A DNA stretch of 64,000 nt from Streptomyces pyxinae (GCF_024756275.1 NZ_JANUGQ010000014.1:124001-188000); one strand, 5' to 3'. Shown: positions 8,396 through 17,336, counted from the first letter of the stretch. Program-made: numbers and translations. The notes: generated from the letters alone by a model not told the origin.

Positions 8396-9447
8396 ACAGC
8401 GCGATCCGCCGCCGGACCGCGACGGCCCTGCTGGCCGCCACCGCCTGCCTCACCCTGCTCGCCGGCTGCGGCGGGAACGGCACCCAGGACAACAAGGACG
8501 GCAAGGACACCGCGAACGCCGAGGGCGCGGAGAAGAACGGCGCCGGCGACGCCTTCCCGGTCGCCCTCACCAGCGCCTGGGGCAAGGACACGGTCGAGAA
8601 GAAGCCGCTGAAGGTGGCCACGGTCTCGGACGGCGACACCTCCATAGCCCTCGCCCTGGGCGTGATCCCGGTGATCACTCCCGACGCCGAGGACGGCGGG
8701 CCGGTGCCGGAGTACAAGCAGCGCGCCCTGGACAAGCTGGGCGTGAAGAAGCTGAAGACGTACGACGACACCGACGGCACCGACTACGAGGCGGTCGCCG
8801 CCGAGGAGCCGGACGTCATCCTGGGCATGAACACCTGGTCCATGGACACCGACTACGCCAAGCTGTCGCCGATCGCGCCGGTCGTCACCTTCACCGACAA
8901 GAAGCAGGCCGACACCCTGACCTGGCAGGAGCGGCTGAAGGCCGCCGCCCGGGCGCTCGGGCTCACCGGCCGGGCCGACCAGGTGATCGCCGCCAACCAG
9001 AAGGCGGTCACCGACGCGGCCGCCGCCCACCCGGAGTTCAAGGGCAAGACGTACACCTATGCGGTGGTCCACCCCGAGCAGATCACCTACATGTCGAACT
9101 CCGGCCAGGACGCCGGTGTCTTCGAGGGCCTGGGCTTCCGCAAGGCGCCCAACGCGGCGAAGTTCTCCGCCCAGAAGAACGCGGTCAGCCGCGAGACCCT
9201 GGACCAGCTGGAGGCGGACGTACTGCTGATGACGTACCCCTTCGGTGACGAGGGGCTGCTCAGCGCTCCGGAGCTGGAGGGCGACAAGCTCTTCCAGTCG
9301 CTGAAGGTGGTGAAGGGCAAGCACTACGCGGTGGTCCCGTCGAAGAACAACCTCGCCTCCGCCCTCGCCTACCCGGACGCGCTCAACTCGGCCTGGCTGG
9401 TGGAGAAGCTGACCCCGATCCTCGCCAAGGCCACGGCCGGTAAGTAA
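8392..9447 (+). CDS. Iron-siderophore substrate-binding lipoprotein
   Basis: The 351-residue protein begins with a lipoprotein signal (basic start, hydrophobic stretch, lipobox LLAGC with Cys near residue 25), then an Asp/Lys/Asn-rich linker and a type III periplasmic-binding fold of the FhuD/FecB class. The recognisable SBP segments include DVILGMNTW and the final strand-helix pair after HYAVVPSKN. It would capture the ferric siderophore outside the membrane and deliver it to the permease pair. A good ribosome binding site (AGGAG) precedes ATG 8392. It is the last gene of the operon and is followed by a strong hairpin. Confidence 0.93.
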   Translation: MNSAIRRRTATALLAATACLTLLAGCGGNGTQDNKDGKDTANAEGAEKNGAGDAFPVALTSAWGKDTVEKKPLKVATVSDGDTSIALALGVIPVITPDAEDGGPVPEYKQRALDKLGVKKLKTYDDTDGTDYEAVAAEEPDVILGMNTWSMDTDYAKLSPIAPVVTFTDKKQADTLTWQERLKAAARALGLTGRADQVIAANQKAVTDAAAAHPEFKGKTYTYAVVHPEQITYMSNSGQDAGVFEGLGFRKAPNAAKFSAQKNAVSRETLDQLEADVLLMTYPFGDEGLLSAPELEGDKLFQSLKVVKGKHYAVVPSKNNLASALAYPDALNSAWLVEKLTPILAKATAGK

Positions 9448-9492
9448 CCGGGCACCCGGTGGGGACGCGGTTGCCGAAGGACCGCCGGACCA

Positions 9493-9539
9493 GGAAGGGC
9501 CCGGGTCCTCCCCGCACGGGGGGGGACCCGGGCCCTTCC
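9493..9539 (+). terminator. Strong GC-rich hairpin terminator
   Basis: A perfect 16-bp inverted repeat (9493-9508 with 9524-9539, core AAGGGCCCGGGTCC), extendable inward through CCCC/GGGG pairs, follows the lipoprotein stop by 45 bases. It ends the importer operon and may also serve the opposing exporter operon. Confidence 0.85.
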
Positions 9540-9678
9540 GGCTGTGACGCCGCCGGGCGGTGTGGACGGTGCCGGACCGTTCCGGACGGTGGCGGGTGTG
9601 CCGGACGGCCGCCGGGGGCGGCGAACGGCCGTACACGGACAGTCGTCCGCGGACGAACGTGCGCGAATGAACCTGGCT

Positions 9679-9754
9679 GGTCGTACGCGGGGAGTCGTAC
9701 GCGAAGTCATGCGCGGGGAGTCATGCGCGGATGAGGGTGAGTGGTCGTACGCGG
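9679..9754. repeat. Degenerate short repeats, GTCGTACGCGG family, in a gene-free gap
   Basis: Between the hairpin at 9539 and the convergent gene end at 9761 no gene is supported. The last 75 bases hold five imperfect copies of a 12-14 base unit of the form AGTCGTACGCGG or AGTCATGCGCGG. Function is unknown. Confidence 0.6.
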
Positions 9755-9760
9755 ACGGGC

Positions 9761-11647
9761 TCAGCGCGCCACGTCGGTGAGCCGGCCGCCGGGCAGGGTC
9801 AGCAGCCGGCGGCCCCGGCCGAGGGTGTCGGCCCGGTGGGCGATCACGATCAGGGTCCGGTCGCCGGCGGTCACCGAGAGCGCCTCCTCGATCCGGGCGG
9901 CGGTCTCGTGGTCGACCCCGGCGGTCGCCTCGTCCAGGATCAGCACCGCCGGGTCGGCGAGCGCCGCCCGGACCACCGCGACCAGCTGGCGCTCGCCCGC
10001 CGAGAGGGTCCGGGTGCCCACGGGCGTGTCCAGGCCGTCCGGCAGCGCGGCCACCCAGGCGGCCAGGCCGAGCCGGCCGACCGTTTCCTCGATACGGGCC
10101 CGTCCGGGCCGGCCCGGCACCATCGCCAGGTTCTCCGCCAGGGTGCCCGCCACCAGCACCACTTCCTGCGGCACCAGCACGATCCGCTCCCGCAGCCGCG
10201 CCGGGTCGAGGCCGGACAGGTCGTGGCCGGCGAAGGCGACGGTCCCCCGGTCGGGGACGTAGAGCCCGGCCAGCAACTTGCCCAGGGTCGACTTGCCGGA
10301 CCCGGTGGGGCCCGCCACCACCAGCCGTTCCCCGCTCGCCACGGTCAGCGTGAGCCCGTCCAGGACCGGCCGCCCGGGACCGTACGCGAAGCCGACACCG
10401 GTCAGGGTGAGCGCGCCGCGCTCCGGCGGCACCGGGGCGCCGGGCTCCCGCCGTACCCGGTCCGCCGCGGCCCCGGTCACCCGCAGCAGGTCGAGCAGCC
10501 GGGCCAGTCGCACCCGCGCCTCCTTGGCCTCCCCGATCGCCCCGGCGAGGTCCTCGAAGCGGGCGCCCAGGTCCCGGGTGGCCAGCACGAACACCACGGC
10601 CGCGCCGACGCTCAGCGCCCCGCGGCCGACCAGGACGGCGCCGAGCACCAGCAGCCCGGCCACACAGCCGGCCTGGAGCAGCACCAGCCGGTTGAGCCGG
10701 AGTTCGCCCCGGACGGCCTCCGTCCTGGCCGCCAGCAGCCGGTCGTTCTCCCGGCCGAACCGGGCCAGCCAGCGGGGCGCGGCGCCGCTGATCCGCAGTT
10801 GCTCCTGGGCCGGCAGCGTCTCGGTGAAGGTCGCCGCCACCGCCGCCTCGGCCTCCGCGACCGTCTCGAAGGCGGGGCCGGCCGCGCGGTGGAAGCCCCG
10901 CACCACGAGCAGGGCGAGCGGCACGAAGACCACCAGCAGCAGGGCGGTGAGCGGCCAGGAGTGCAGGCCCAGCATCAGGACCGTGGCGCCCAGCACCAGA
11001 CCGGCCGTCACCAGATCCGGCAGGGTGGTCCCGGCGAACGAGCCCAGTCCGTTGATCTCACCGGTCAGCCGACGCAGCAACTCGCCCCGCGGATGGGTCT
11101 CCAGAAAACGCAGCGGCGCCGCGCCCACGGCCTCGGTGGCCCGCTCGCGCAGCCCGGCGAGGACGCGCTCCCCGACCCGGATCAGCCAGTAGCGGGCCAG
11201 CCAGGTGAGCACTCCCCCGGCGGCGACGAGGCCCAGCAGCAGCAGTACCCGACGGCCCAGCGCCGCGTGGTCGCCGGCGCTCGCCGCGTCCACCACGGTG
11301 CCGATCAGCGCGGTGACACCGGCGGCGAGCCCGGCCCCGGCCAGATTGAGGAGCACGGCGAGGCCGAGCGCGGCCCGGTGGCCGGCCAGAAAGGGGACGG
11401 CACGGCGGAACACCGCCCGCCCCTCGGGCGATTCACCGAGCCGGGGGACGAGGGAAACGAGGGGGTCAGAGGGGTCGGAGGAGCCAGAAGGGTCGGAGGG
11501 GTCAGAAAGATCAGAAGGGCCAGAGGGGCCGGAGGGGCCGGAGGGGCCGGAGGGGCCGGAGGGGCCGGAGGAAATGACGGGGACAGGAGGAATGGTGGGG
11601 GTAGTGGGGACGGTGGGGGTGCCGGGGATCTCGGGCACGTCAGACAT
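9761..11647 (-). CDS. ABC exporter half-transporter A (ATPase-permease fusion)
   Basis: This 628-residue protein has an N-terminal six-helix exporter domain (about residues 75-400) and a C-terminal ATPase: Walker A GPTGSGKST near 446, signature LSAGERQ near 548, Walker B VLILDEAT near 568 and switch His in VIAHRAD near 604. The Walker B glutamate is intact but the signature departs from LSGGQ. Residues 20-60 are low-complexity GPS/SDP repeats encoded by 9-bp tandem repeats. ATG 11647 overlaps the stop of partner B by 8 bases. Position beside siderophore uptake genes suggests export of a siderophore or its fragments, but substrate is inference. Confidence 0.88.
   Translation of the reverse strand: MSDVPEIPGTPTVPTTPTIPPVPVISSGPSGPSGPSGPSGPSGPSDLSDPSDPSGSSDPSDPLVSLVPRLGESPEGRAVFRRAVPFLAGHRAALGLAVLLNLAGAGLAAGVTALIGTVVDAASAGDHAALGRRVLLLLGLVAAGGVLTWLARYWLIRVGERVLAGLRERATEAVGAAPLRFLETHPRGELLRRLTGEINGLGSFAGTTLPDLVTAGLVLGATVLMLGLHSWPLTALLLVVFVPLALLVVRGFHRAAGPAFETVAEAEAAVAATFTETLPAQEQLRISGAAPRWLARFGRENDRLLAARTEAVRGELRLNRLVLLQAGCVAGLLVLGAVLVGRGALSVGAAVVFVLATRDLGARFEDLAGAIGEAKEARVRLARLLDLLRVTGAAADRVRREPGAPVPPERGALTLTGVGFAYGPGRPVLDGLTLTVASGERLVVAGPTGSGKSTLGKLLAGLYVPDRGTVAFAGHDLSGLDPARLRERIVLVPQEVVLVAGTLAENLAMVPGRPGRARIEETVGRLGLAAWVAALPDGLDTPVGTRTLSAGERQLVAVVRAALADPAVLILDEATAGVDHETAARIEEALSVTAGDRTLIVIAHRADTLGRGRRLLTLPGGRLTDVAR
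11524..11568. repeat. Tandem 9-bp repeat inside exporter A
   Basis: Five perfect copies of AGGGGCCGG (plus strand) encode a Gly-Pro-Ser repeat on the minus strand near the N-terminus of exporter A. Degenerate copies extend to about 11460. Each unit is in frame, so copy number can change without breaking the gene. Confidence 0.9.
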
Positions 11648-13628
11648 GCGGGGCTTCCAGATCGAGGGCGCCGCCGGAGACGGTGACCTCGCGGTCGGCG
11701 AGGGCACGGACGGCGGGCGAGTGGGTGGCGAAGACGACGACCCGGTCCGCGGTGGCCGCGCGCAGCCGGGCCAGCACGGTGGCCTCGGTTCGGGCGTCCA
11801 GCGCCGAGGTCACGTCGTCGAGCAGCAGAACCGGGCTGTCGCGGAGCAGGGCGCGCGCCAGGGTGACCAGTTGGCGCTGACCGCCCGAGAGCGCTCCGCC
11901 GCGCTCCCCCACCTGGGTGTCCCAGCCGTCCGCGAGCCCGGCCAGGGCCAGATCGAGCCCGGCGGTGGCCGCGGCGGCGAGCAGGGCGGTCTCCGGGCGG
12001 TCGCCGCTGAGCAGCAGGTTCTCCCGGACGGTGCCCCGCATCAGCAGCGGGCCCTCGGGGACGAAGCCGACCGTCCGGTAGAGCTCGTCCGGGTCGGCGT
12101 CCCACAGGTCGGCGGCGCCGAGGCGGACCTCCCCGGTCGCGGGGACCAGCCGGGCGAGGGCCCGCAGCAGGGTGCTCTTGCCCGCGCCGGTGGGGCCGGT
12201 GAGCGCCACCCACTCGCCGGGTGCCGCCGTCAGGCTGAGCGGCCCGACCACCGGCCGGTCCGCCCGGCGCACGGTGAGGCCGCTGACATACAGCCCCCCG
12301 GGTACGGGCCCGGCGGAACCGGCGCCCGGAACCAGGACCGGGGTGTCCGGGGCGGCGGCGTCCGGCACCGTGGTGGGAGGGGCGGCCGGCACATGGGCGG
12401 TCGGAAGGGAGGCGGCCGGGGCCGGGAGGGCCGGGACCGGGTCGGCCGGTGCGGCCGGCCGGGGTACGGGAAGGGGCCCGGCGGTCGGACGGGCGGCGCC
12501 CGCCTCCCCTCCGGCGCCCGCCTCCCCTCCGGCCACCGCCTCTCCTTCGGCCATCGCCCGCCCGGCGGCCGGGGGACGCGGGGACGGCTCCGGCGCCAGG
12601 GCGAGGATGGTGGCGATCCGGCCGGCGGCGACCAGTGCCTCGGTGCGGTCCCCGAGCCGGGCGGTGGCGACACTGACGGCGAGCGAGACCGTGCCCATCC
12701 ACAGCACGAAGGTGGTGAGCGCGCCGACCGTGATCCGGCCGTCGGCGACGGCCGTGCCGCCCGCCAGCAGCCCCGCCGTCACGGCGAGCAGCGGCACCAC
12801 ATAGGCGGTGGCCTCCCAGGCGGAGGCGACGGACGCCAGCCGGAGCGTGGACCGGGTCACTCCGGCGCTCTGCCGGTGGTGGCGCTCGGTCATCAGCCGG
12901 TCCCCGCCCGCGCCGCGCAGCGGCAGCAGCGCGGACAGCAGTTCCTCGACCGTGGAGTTCCGCCGGTCGTGCGCCTCCGAGAGCCGGCCGACCAGCCGCC
13001 CGACGAGCGGCGGGAACACCCGGCTGACCACCAGCAGCACGGGCACGGTCAGCGCGGCCACCGCGAGCAGCGCCGGATCGAGCCCGGCCAGGGCCGGCAC
13101 GAGCACCAGGACCGTCACGGAGATGACCACCCACGCCGTCAGGCCGTGCACCCACTCCACCACGGTGTCCACGTCCCGGGTCGCCCGGGTGGTCAGCTCG
13201 CCGTGGCTGCCGGTGCGGCGCTCCATGGTGTCGGTGTCCACCGCCAGCACGGCTCCGAGCAGTCGGCCGCGCAGCAGGCTCCCGGTGCGCGCGTCGGCGA
13301 GGTTGGCCCACAGCTGCCAGCCACGCATACCGGCGTACTCGGCCAGCGCGGTGGCCAGGAACGCGCCGGCCCAGCAGGCCGCCGCACCCGGGGAGCCCTG
13401 GCGTACGCCGGCGTCGACGGCACGGCCGAGCAGCCAGGGCAGGGCGAGGAAGGCGCACTGCCGGAGCGCGGCCCAGGCGACGGAGCGGAGCAGGCAGGGA
13501 CGTACCTCGCGGAGGCAGCGCCGGAGCAGCCGGTGCGCGGATGACGGGGTCGGGGGTCTCACGGGCGGCGGCTGTCCTTCGGGGTGGTGCTCGGGCGTGC
13601 GGCGTGCGGGCGGGGTGGGAGCCTCCAC
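11640..13628 (-). CDS. ABC exporter half-transporter B (ATPase-permease fusion)
   Basis: This is the partner of exporter A, about 662 residues. It has a six-helix membrane domain, a Pro/Ala/Gly-rich linker of roughly 100 residues and a C-terminal ATPase with Walker A GPTGAGKST near 478, a canonical signature LSGGQRQL near 590, and Walker B ending LLLDD, where the catalytic Glu is replaced by Asp. The A and B deviations are complementary, as in heterodimeric exporters with one consensus and one degenerate ATP site. The start is uncertain: GTG 13628 is chosen for length; GTG 13560-13562 behind AAGGAC would also work, and an ATG at 13730 would add a shadow-like extension. Confidence 0.82.
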   Translation of the reverse strand: MEAPTPPARRTPEHHPEGQPPPVRPPTPSSAHRLLRRCLREVRPCLLRSVAWAALRQCAFLALPWLLGRAVDAGVRQGSPGAAACWAGAFLATALAEYAGMRGWQLWANLADARTGSLLRGRLLGAVLAVDTDTMERRTGSHGELTTRATRDVDTVVEWVHGLTAWVVISVTVLVLVPALAGLDPALLAVAALTVPVLLVVSRVFPPLVGRLVGRLSEAHDRRNSTVEELLSALLPLRGAGGDRLMTERHHRQSAGVTRSTLRLASVASAWEATAYVVPLLAVTAGLLAGGTAVADGRITVGALTTFVLWMGTVSLAVSVATARLGDRTEALVAAGRIATILALAPEPSPRPPAAGRAMAEGEAVAGGEAGAGGEAGAARPTAGPLPVPRPAAPADPVPALPAPAASLPTAHVPAAPPTTVPDAAAPDTPVLVPGAGSAGPVPGGLYVSGLTVRRADRPVVGPLSLTAAPGEWVALTGPTGAGKSTLLRALARLVPATGEVRLGAADLWDADPDELYRTVGFVPEGPLLMRGTVRENLLLSGDRPETALLAAAATAGLDLALAGLADGWDTQVGERGGALSGGQRQLVTLARALLRDSPVLLLDDVTSALDARTEATVLARLRAATADRVVVFATHSPAVRALADREVTVSGGALDLEAPHV

Positions 13629-14075
13629 GCTAGGAGCCGGATCCGTCCCCCGGTCCAAGGCAGAGAGCGCCGTGGTGGAAGCACGCGGCCGGACCGGGAC
13701 CCCGGGGGGCACCCCGTCCGCCGGGCACACCGGTGGTGGGGCCGGGGGGCGACGGGTGGGAGGAGGGACGGGAGAGACCCACCGGGTGGCATGAGCTGGT
13801 CAGCTGGTTGGATCGGGTGGCAGTGGTTCCGCTTAGCCTGGGCGAGTCCACCGGATCCCCCCGGGTTCGCCGGTGGGCCGGGTCCCGCCCCCCTCCGGTT
13901 CGTCCGGACCGGGGACGGACGGGGCCCGGCTCACCGGCACCAGACGGGTCGGTGGTCCCTGGCGGTCCGGGCCGTGCCGAGCGGTCGCCCGGCGGTCCGG
14001 GTGCCCACAGCAGTGCCCGTAGCAGTGCCGCAGTCCCGAAACCGTCCCCGAAATCAGTCCCGAGGAGTGGCAGCG
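13629..14075. other. Divergent intergenic region between exporter B and the SIP fusion gene
   Basis: About 450 bases hold no gene I can support. A TTAGCCT core at 13833-13839 is the centre of an iron-box pattern, but only about 10 of 19 positions match, so iron control is possible here and not shown. The region should contain promoters for both directions. Confidence 0.4.
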
Positions 14076-15917
14076 ATGTCCGCCCGCAGTCCCCGCCCGG
14101 TCGTCACCTTCCCCATCGTGCTGCGGGAACTGACCGTGGTCCGCACGGCCGAGGTCACCCCGGGCATGCTCCGGATCACCCTCGGCGGGGAACAGCTGCG
14201 CGCCTTCCGGCGGGACGGCCTCGACCTGCCGGCGCTCCGGACCGAGGGCTTCGACGACCATGTGAAGTTCTTCTTCCCGGACGCCGCCGGAAAGCTGGTA
14301 CTGCCCCGGCAGGACGTCAACCGCCTGGACTGGCCGCCGGAGGGGCGTCCGGTCGCCAAGGACTACACACCGGTCCGCTTCGATCCGGAGGCCGGGGAGA
14401 TCGACTTCGACTTCGTCCGGCACGCGGGCGGTGTCGCCTCGGGGTGGGCGGAGCGGGCGCGGCCCGGCGAGTCCGCCTGGATCGCCGGTCCGAAGATGTC
14501 GCAGGGTCACCCGGAGGGCGCCGACTGGCTGCTGGTGCTGGGTGACGAGACCGCGCTGCCGGCGATCGGCCGCTGGCTGGGGGAGATGCCCAGGGGCACC
14601 CGGGCCCGGGTGTTCGTCGAGGTGGCGGATCCGAGTCACCGGCAGGAGCTGCCGACCGAGGCCGACGCCGAGGTGACCTGGCTCTGCCGGGACGGCGCAC
14701 CGGCCGGCACCACCGATCTGCTGGAGCGGGCGGTACGGGAGATGGAGTGGCTGCCCGGGACGGTGTTCGTCTGGGCGGCCGGCGAGGCGGTGACGCTCAA
14801 GGGTGTCCGGCGCCATCTGTCGAACGACCGCTGGGTGCCGCGCGAGAACACGCACATCACCGGCTACTGGCGGCGCACCGAGCCCGCGCCCGGCGCGGCG
14901 GGAGCCGTACCGGACGAGGACGAGGCCCGGCAGCGGCTGTACGAGCTGACCGACCTGGCCCCGGGGCTGCTGATCCGGTCGGCCGTCACCCTGGGCCTGA
15001 TCGAGCTGCTGGCCGCCGGGGTGTGCGACGGGGACGAGCTGGCCCGGCGGTGCGACGTGGCCCCGTCCGTCCTGGCCGCGCTGGCGTCGGCGCTGGTGGC
15101 GTACGGCGTCCTGGCCGAGGAGGACGGCGGTTACCGGCTCACCCCGGTCGGCGACGAGCTGGCCGAGGACGACCACGCGACCGAGGAGTACCACCTGGAC
15201 GGGGCACGGGCCGCGCTGGATCTCTCGCTGCTCGCGCTGCCGGGCGCGGCGCGCACCGGGGCGTCCGGTTACCGCACCGCCGACGGCCGGCCGCTGGCCG
15301 CGGCGATCCGGGAGGACGCGCGGCTGGGCGCCGAGGCGTGGCCGGCCGTCGAGGAGGACGTCCGCTGGGTCGCACCGGGTCTTGTCGGCGCGTACGACTG
15401 GGCGGCGCTCTCCTCGCTGACGGTGGCCGGGAACGGCGTGGGTTCCCTGGTGAACGCGCTGGTGAAGGCGGCTCCGGAGCTCCGGGTGCGGATCGGCGGC
15501 CTGCCGTCGGCGCTGCGGGTGCTGGAGGAGCGGGTGCTCGACACCGAGGCGCTGTCGCGGGTGGAACTCGTACCGTCGGCCGGTCCGGTGCCCGCGGGCA
15601 CGGAGCCGCTGCTCGTCTCCCATCTGCTGGACTGGCTGCCCGACGACGACGCCGTGCAGACGCTGGCCGAGGTGGCGGCCGGGCTGCCGGCCGGGGGCAC
15701 CCTGCTGCTGGTGGAGGCGGTGCGCCCGGGCGACCTCGGGGACGTCGACGTGGCCCTGCACCATCTGCGTCTGCTCTCCGCCTTCGGTTCCGGGCTGCGC
15801 TCGGTCGCGGAGCTGGAGGAACTGGCCGGGCGCGCCGGGCTGGTGGCCCGGGACCGGCGGGATCTCGGCTGGGACCACCGGCTCTGGGTGCTGGAACCCG
15901 CGCGGGGCGGCGCCTGA
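14076..15917 (+). CDS. Siderophore-interacting protein fused to an O-methyltransferase-like domain
   Basis: The first 270 residues are a SIP-type ferric-siderophore reductase: the flavin-binding motif KDYTPVRFDPEAG (about residue 90) and the NAD(P)H-domain start LLVLGDETALPAIGRWL (about 150) are clear. It would reduce Fe(III)-siderophore in the cytoplasm to release iron. After a short linker, residues 285-613 resemble small-molecule O-methyltransferases: a helical dimerisation and winged-helix part (LYELTDLAPGLLIRSAVTLG) and a Rossmann part. The SAM loop reads VAGNGVG and the acidic residue that normally follows is missing (RIGGLP), so activity is doubtful. ATG 14076 has GAGGAG upstream. Standalone SIPs are about 280 residues, so this is a real fusion with no internal stop. 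Confidence 0.88.
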   Translation: MSARSPRPVVTFPIVLRELTVVRTAEVTPGMLRITLGGEQLRAFRRDGLDLPALRTEGFDDHVKFFFPDAAGKLVLPRQDVNRLDWPPEGRPVAKDYTPVRFDPEAGEIDFDFVRHAGGVASGWAERARPGESAWIAGPKMSQGHPEGADWLLVLGDETALPAIGRWLGEMPRGTRARVFVEVADPSHRQELPTEADAEVTWLCRDGAPAGTTDLLERAVREMEWLPGTVFVWAAGEAVTLKGVRRHLSNDRWVPRENTHITGYWRRTEPAPGAAGAVPDEDEARQRLYELTDLAPGLLIRSAVTLGLIELLAAGVCDGDELARRCDVAPSVLAALASALVAYGVLAEEDGGYRLTPVGDELAEDDHATEEYHLDGARAALDLSLLALPGAARTGASGYRTADGRPLAAAIREDARLGAEAWPAVEEDVRWVAPGLVGAYDWAALSSLTVAGNGVGSLVNALVKAAPELRVRIGGLPSALRVLEERVLDTEALSRVELVPSAGPVPAGTEPLLVSHLLDWLPDDDAVQTLAEVAAGLPAGGTLLLVEAVRPGDLGDVDVALHHLRLLSAFGSGLRSVAELEELAGRAGLVARDRRDLGWDHRLWVLEPARGGA

Positions 15918-15924
15918 CAGACCA

Positions 15925-15961
15925 CCGCCCGCCGCTGTCACGGGGGTGCGGCGGCGGGCGG
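15925..15961 (+). terminator. Hairpin terminator after the SIP fusion gene
   Basis: An 11-bp perfect stem (CCGCCCGCCGC with GCGGCGGGCGG) begins 8 bases after the stop codon. Its position and strength fit termination of the SIP transcript. Confidence 0.75.
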
Positions 15962-15971
15962 CTTGCCCGTC

Positions 15972-16029
15972 CCCGACGGCCCATGAGACGAACTCGGCAC
16001 CAAGCCGGCCGTTCTCATGGGCCGTCGGG
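15972..16029. repeat. Perfect 17-bp inverted repeat with 24-base loop
   Basis: CCCGACGGCCCATGAGA (15972-15988) pairs perfectly with 16013-16029. The loop itself contains a small CGGC/GCCG stem. It directly follows the terminator and could be a second terminator or the remains of a mobile sequence; no transposase or target duplication was found. Confidence 0.85.
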
Positions 16030-16080
16030 CATGCTCCGGGCCGGGCGGTCTCCGGGCCCGGCATGCTCCGGGCCGGGCGG
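16028..16080. repeat. 21-bp direct repeat, two copies
   Basis: A 21-base sequence (GGCATGCTCC then GGGCCGGGCGG) occurs at 16028-16048 and again at 16060-16080, 32 bases apart. Confidence 0.9.
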
Positions 16081-16557
16081 GCGGCGTCCTCTCCGCCGGC
16101 CCGTCCGGCGGTCTTCCCATCGGCCGCCTGTCAGGCGTTCTCTTCTCGGCCTCTCCGGCGTTCTCTCCGCCGCCCCGTCGAACCGTCGAACTGCAACCCG
16201 TTGGCCCCTCGGCACCTCGGCGCCTCGAAACGCAGCTCGTCGACCCGTCGAACCGCCGGCCCGTCGAGCCGCCGGCCGTCGAACCGCCGCCCGTCCGGCG
16301 CTCCCTCCGTGAGCCGTCCGCCGGTCTGCCCGTCGGCCCGTCCGGCGTGTCGCCGCCGTGCCGTTCGTTCGGTGTCCACCGCGGGGCCGCTGGGCGGCGC
16401 GCAGGGTCGTCGGACGTTTTCTGCCGGCCTCTCAGGCCGCTCCGGCTCCCCGGCTGCCGGTTTCCGGACTCCTGGGCAACCGGCCCCCCGTGCCCCGGTT
16501 TCCGGGTTTCCCGGTTTTCGCCACACCGGGTGGCGCTGATCCACTCCATCGGCTAAG
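16081..16557. other. Pyrimidine-rich low-complexity gap upstream of the DUF2470 gene
   Basis: This stretch is C/T-rich on the plus strand and built of imperfect short units such as CCGTCGAACCGCCGGCC and TCTCCGGCGTTCTC. Long reading frames exist on both strands only because stop codons are rare; their translations are Pro/Arg/Ser repeats with no family resemblance. I see no gene here. Confidence 0.55.
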
Positions 16558-16576
16558 TTAGGCAAGCCTAACCTAA
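16558..16576 (+). promoter_or_regulatory. Near-consensus iron box upstream of the DUF2470 gene
   Basis: TTAGGCAAGCCTAACCTAA matches the iron-box consensus at 17 of 19 positions and contains the perfect palindrome TTAGGCAAGCCTAA in its left part. It ends 13 bases before the ATG, so a bound DmdR/IdeR repressor would cover the start region and switch the gene off when iron is plentiful. Confidence 0.92.
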
Positions 16577-16589
16577 TGGAGGGGTCTCG

Positions 16590-17336
16590 ATGAGCGCTGT
16601 ACCGGCCGCCCCGGCCGAACCGACCACCGCGGAGCAGATTCGTTCGGTCCTGGCTCGTGCGGTGTCGCTCAGTCTCGTCTCGGACGGCCACCGGTTCGAC
16701 CTGGCGGGCCAGCACACCGTGGACGCGCGGGGGCAGGTACGGCTCCATCTGCCGGCCGACAGCGCGCTGCCCGCGCTCACCGCGTGCGCGCCGCGCGGCT
16801 CGCTCGCGGTCCTGCTGGAGTTCACCGACATCGCGCCGGTGGCCCTCCGCGACCGGGTGCGTGCCCGGGTCACCCTCTCCGGCTGGCTCGCCCGGTCCCG
16901 CGCCATCGGCCGGCCCGGTCTGCCCCGCTCGGCCGCCGCCGTGCTCCGGCTCGACATGGCGCGGGCCACCCTGGAGACGGCGACGGAGATCACCGCCGCC
17001 GGGCTCGACGAACTGGTGCTGGCCGAGGTCGACCCGCTGGCCGTCGAGGAGGCGGCACTCCTCACTCATCTGGCGGGCTCGCACCGGGATGTGGTCACCG
17101 AGCTGACCCGGCTGGTCGACCCCCGGGTCACCGAGGACGCGACCCGGACAATGCCGGTGGCCCTGGACCGGTACGGGCTGACCCTGCGGTACGAGTACCA
17201 GCGCGGCCATGTCGACGCCCGGCTGGTCTTCCCCAAGCCGCTGCGCGAGGCCGCGCACGTCGGCAACGGCGTCCAGCAGCTGCTCGCCGCCGCGCGCGGC
17301 TGCCGGCATCTGCACCGCTCGTCGCCGCGCCCGTGA
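16590..17336 (+). CDS. DUF2470-domain protein, iron-repressed
   Basis: The 248-residue cytoplasmic protein carries a C-terminal DUF2470 domain (roughly residues 165-235, including MPVALDRYGLTLRYEY and the closing FPKPLREAAHVGNGVQQLL), the small alpha/beta domain attached to heme-utilisation split-barrel (HugZ-like) proteins. The N-terminal part has the split-barrel flavour (SDGHRFDLAGQHTVDARGQVRLHLP). ATG 16590 has a strong GGAGGGG site that nearly touches the iron box. Members are regularly found with iron boxes in Streptomyces; a role in heme handling or iron homeostasis is inferred from family and regulation. Confidence 0.85.
   Translation: MSAVPAAPAEPTTAEQIRSVLARAVSLSLVSDGHRFDLAGQHTVDARGQVRLHLPADSALPALTACAPRGSLAVLLEFTDIAPVALRDRVRARVTLSGWLARSRAIGRPGLPRSAAAVLRLDMARATLETATEITAAGLDELVLAEVDPLAVEEAALLTHLAGSHRDVVTELTRLVDPRVTEDATRTMPVALDRYGLTLRYEYQRGHVDARLVFPKPLREAAHVGNGVQQLLAAARGCRHLHRSSPRP

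Noticed and set aside
13828..13846. Iron box upstream of the SIP fusion gene
   Set aside because: The TTAGCCT core is attractive given the gene's function, but the flanks do not match, at about 10 of 19 positions. I keep it only as a remark in the intergenic entry.
16017..16556. Several 180-200 residue frames on both strands
   Set aside because: They are Arg/Pro/Ser repeats without domains in a pyrimidine-rich tract. Overlapping equal-length frames on both strands point to missing stop codons, not genes.
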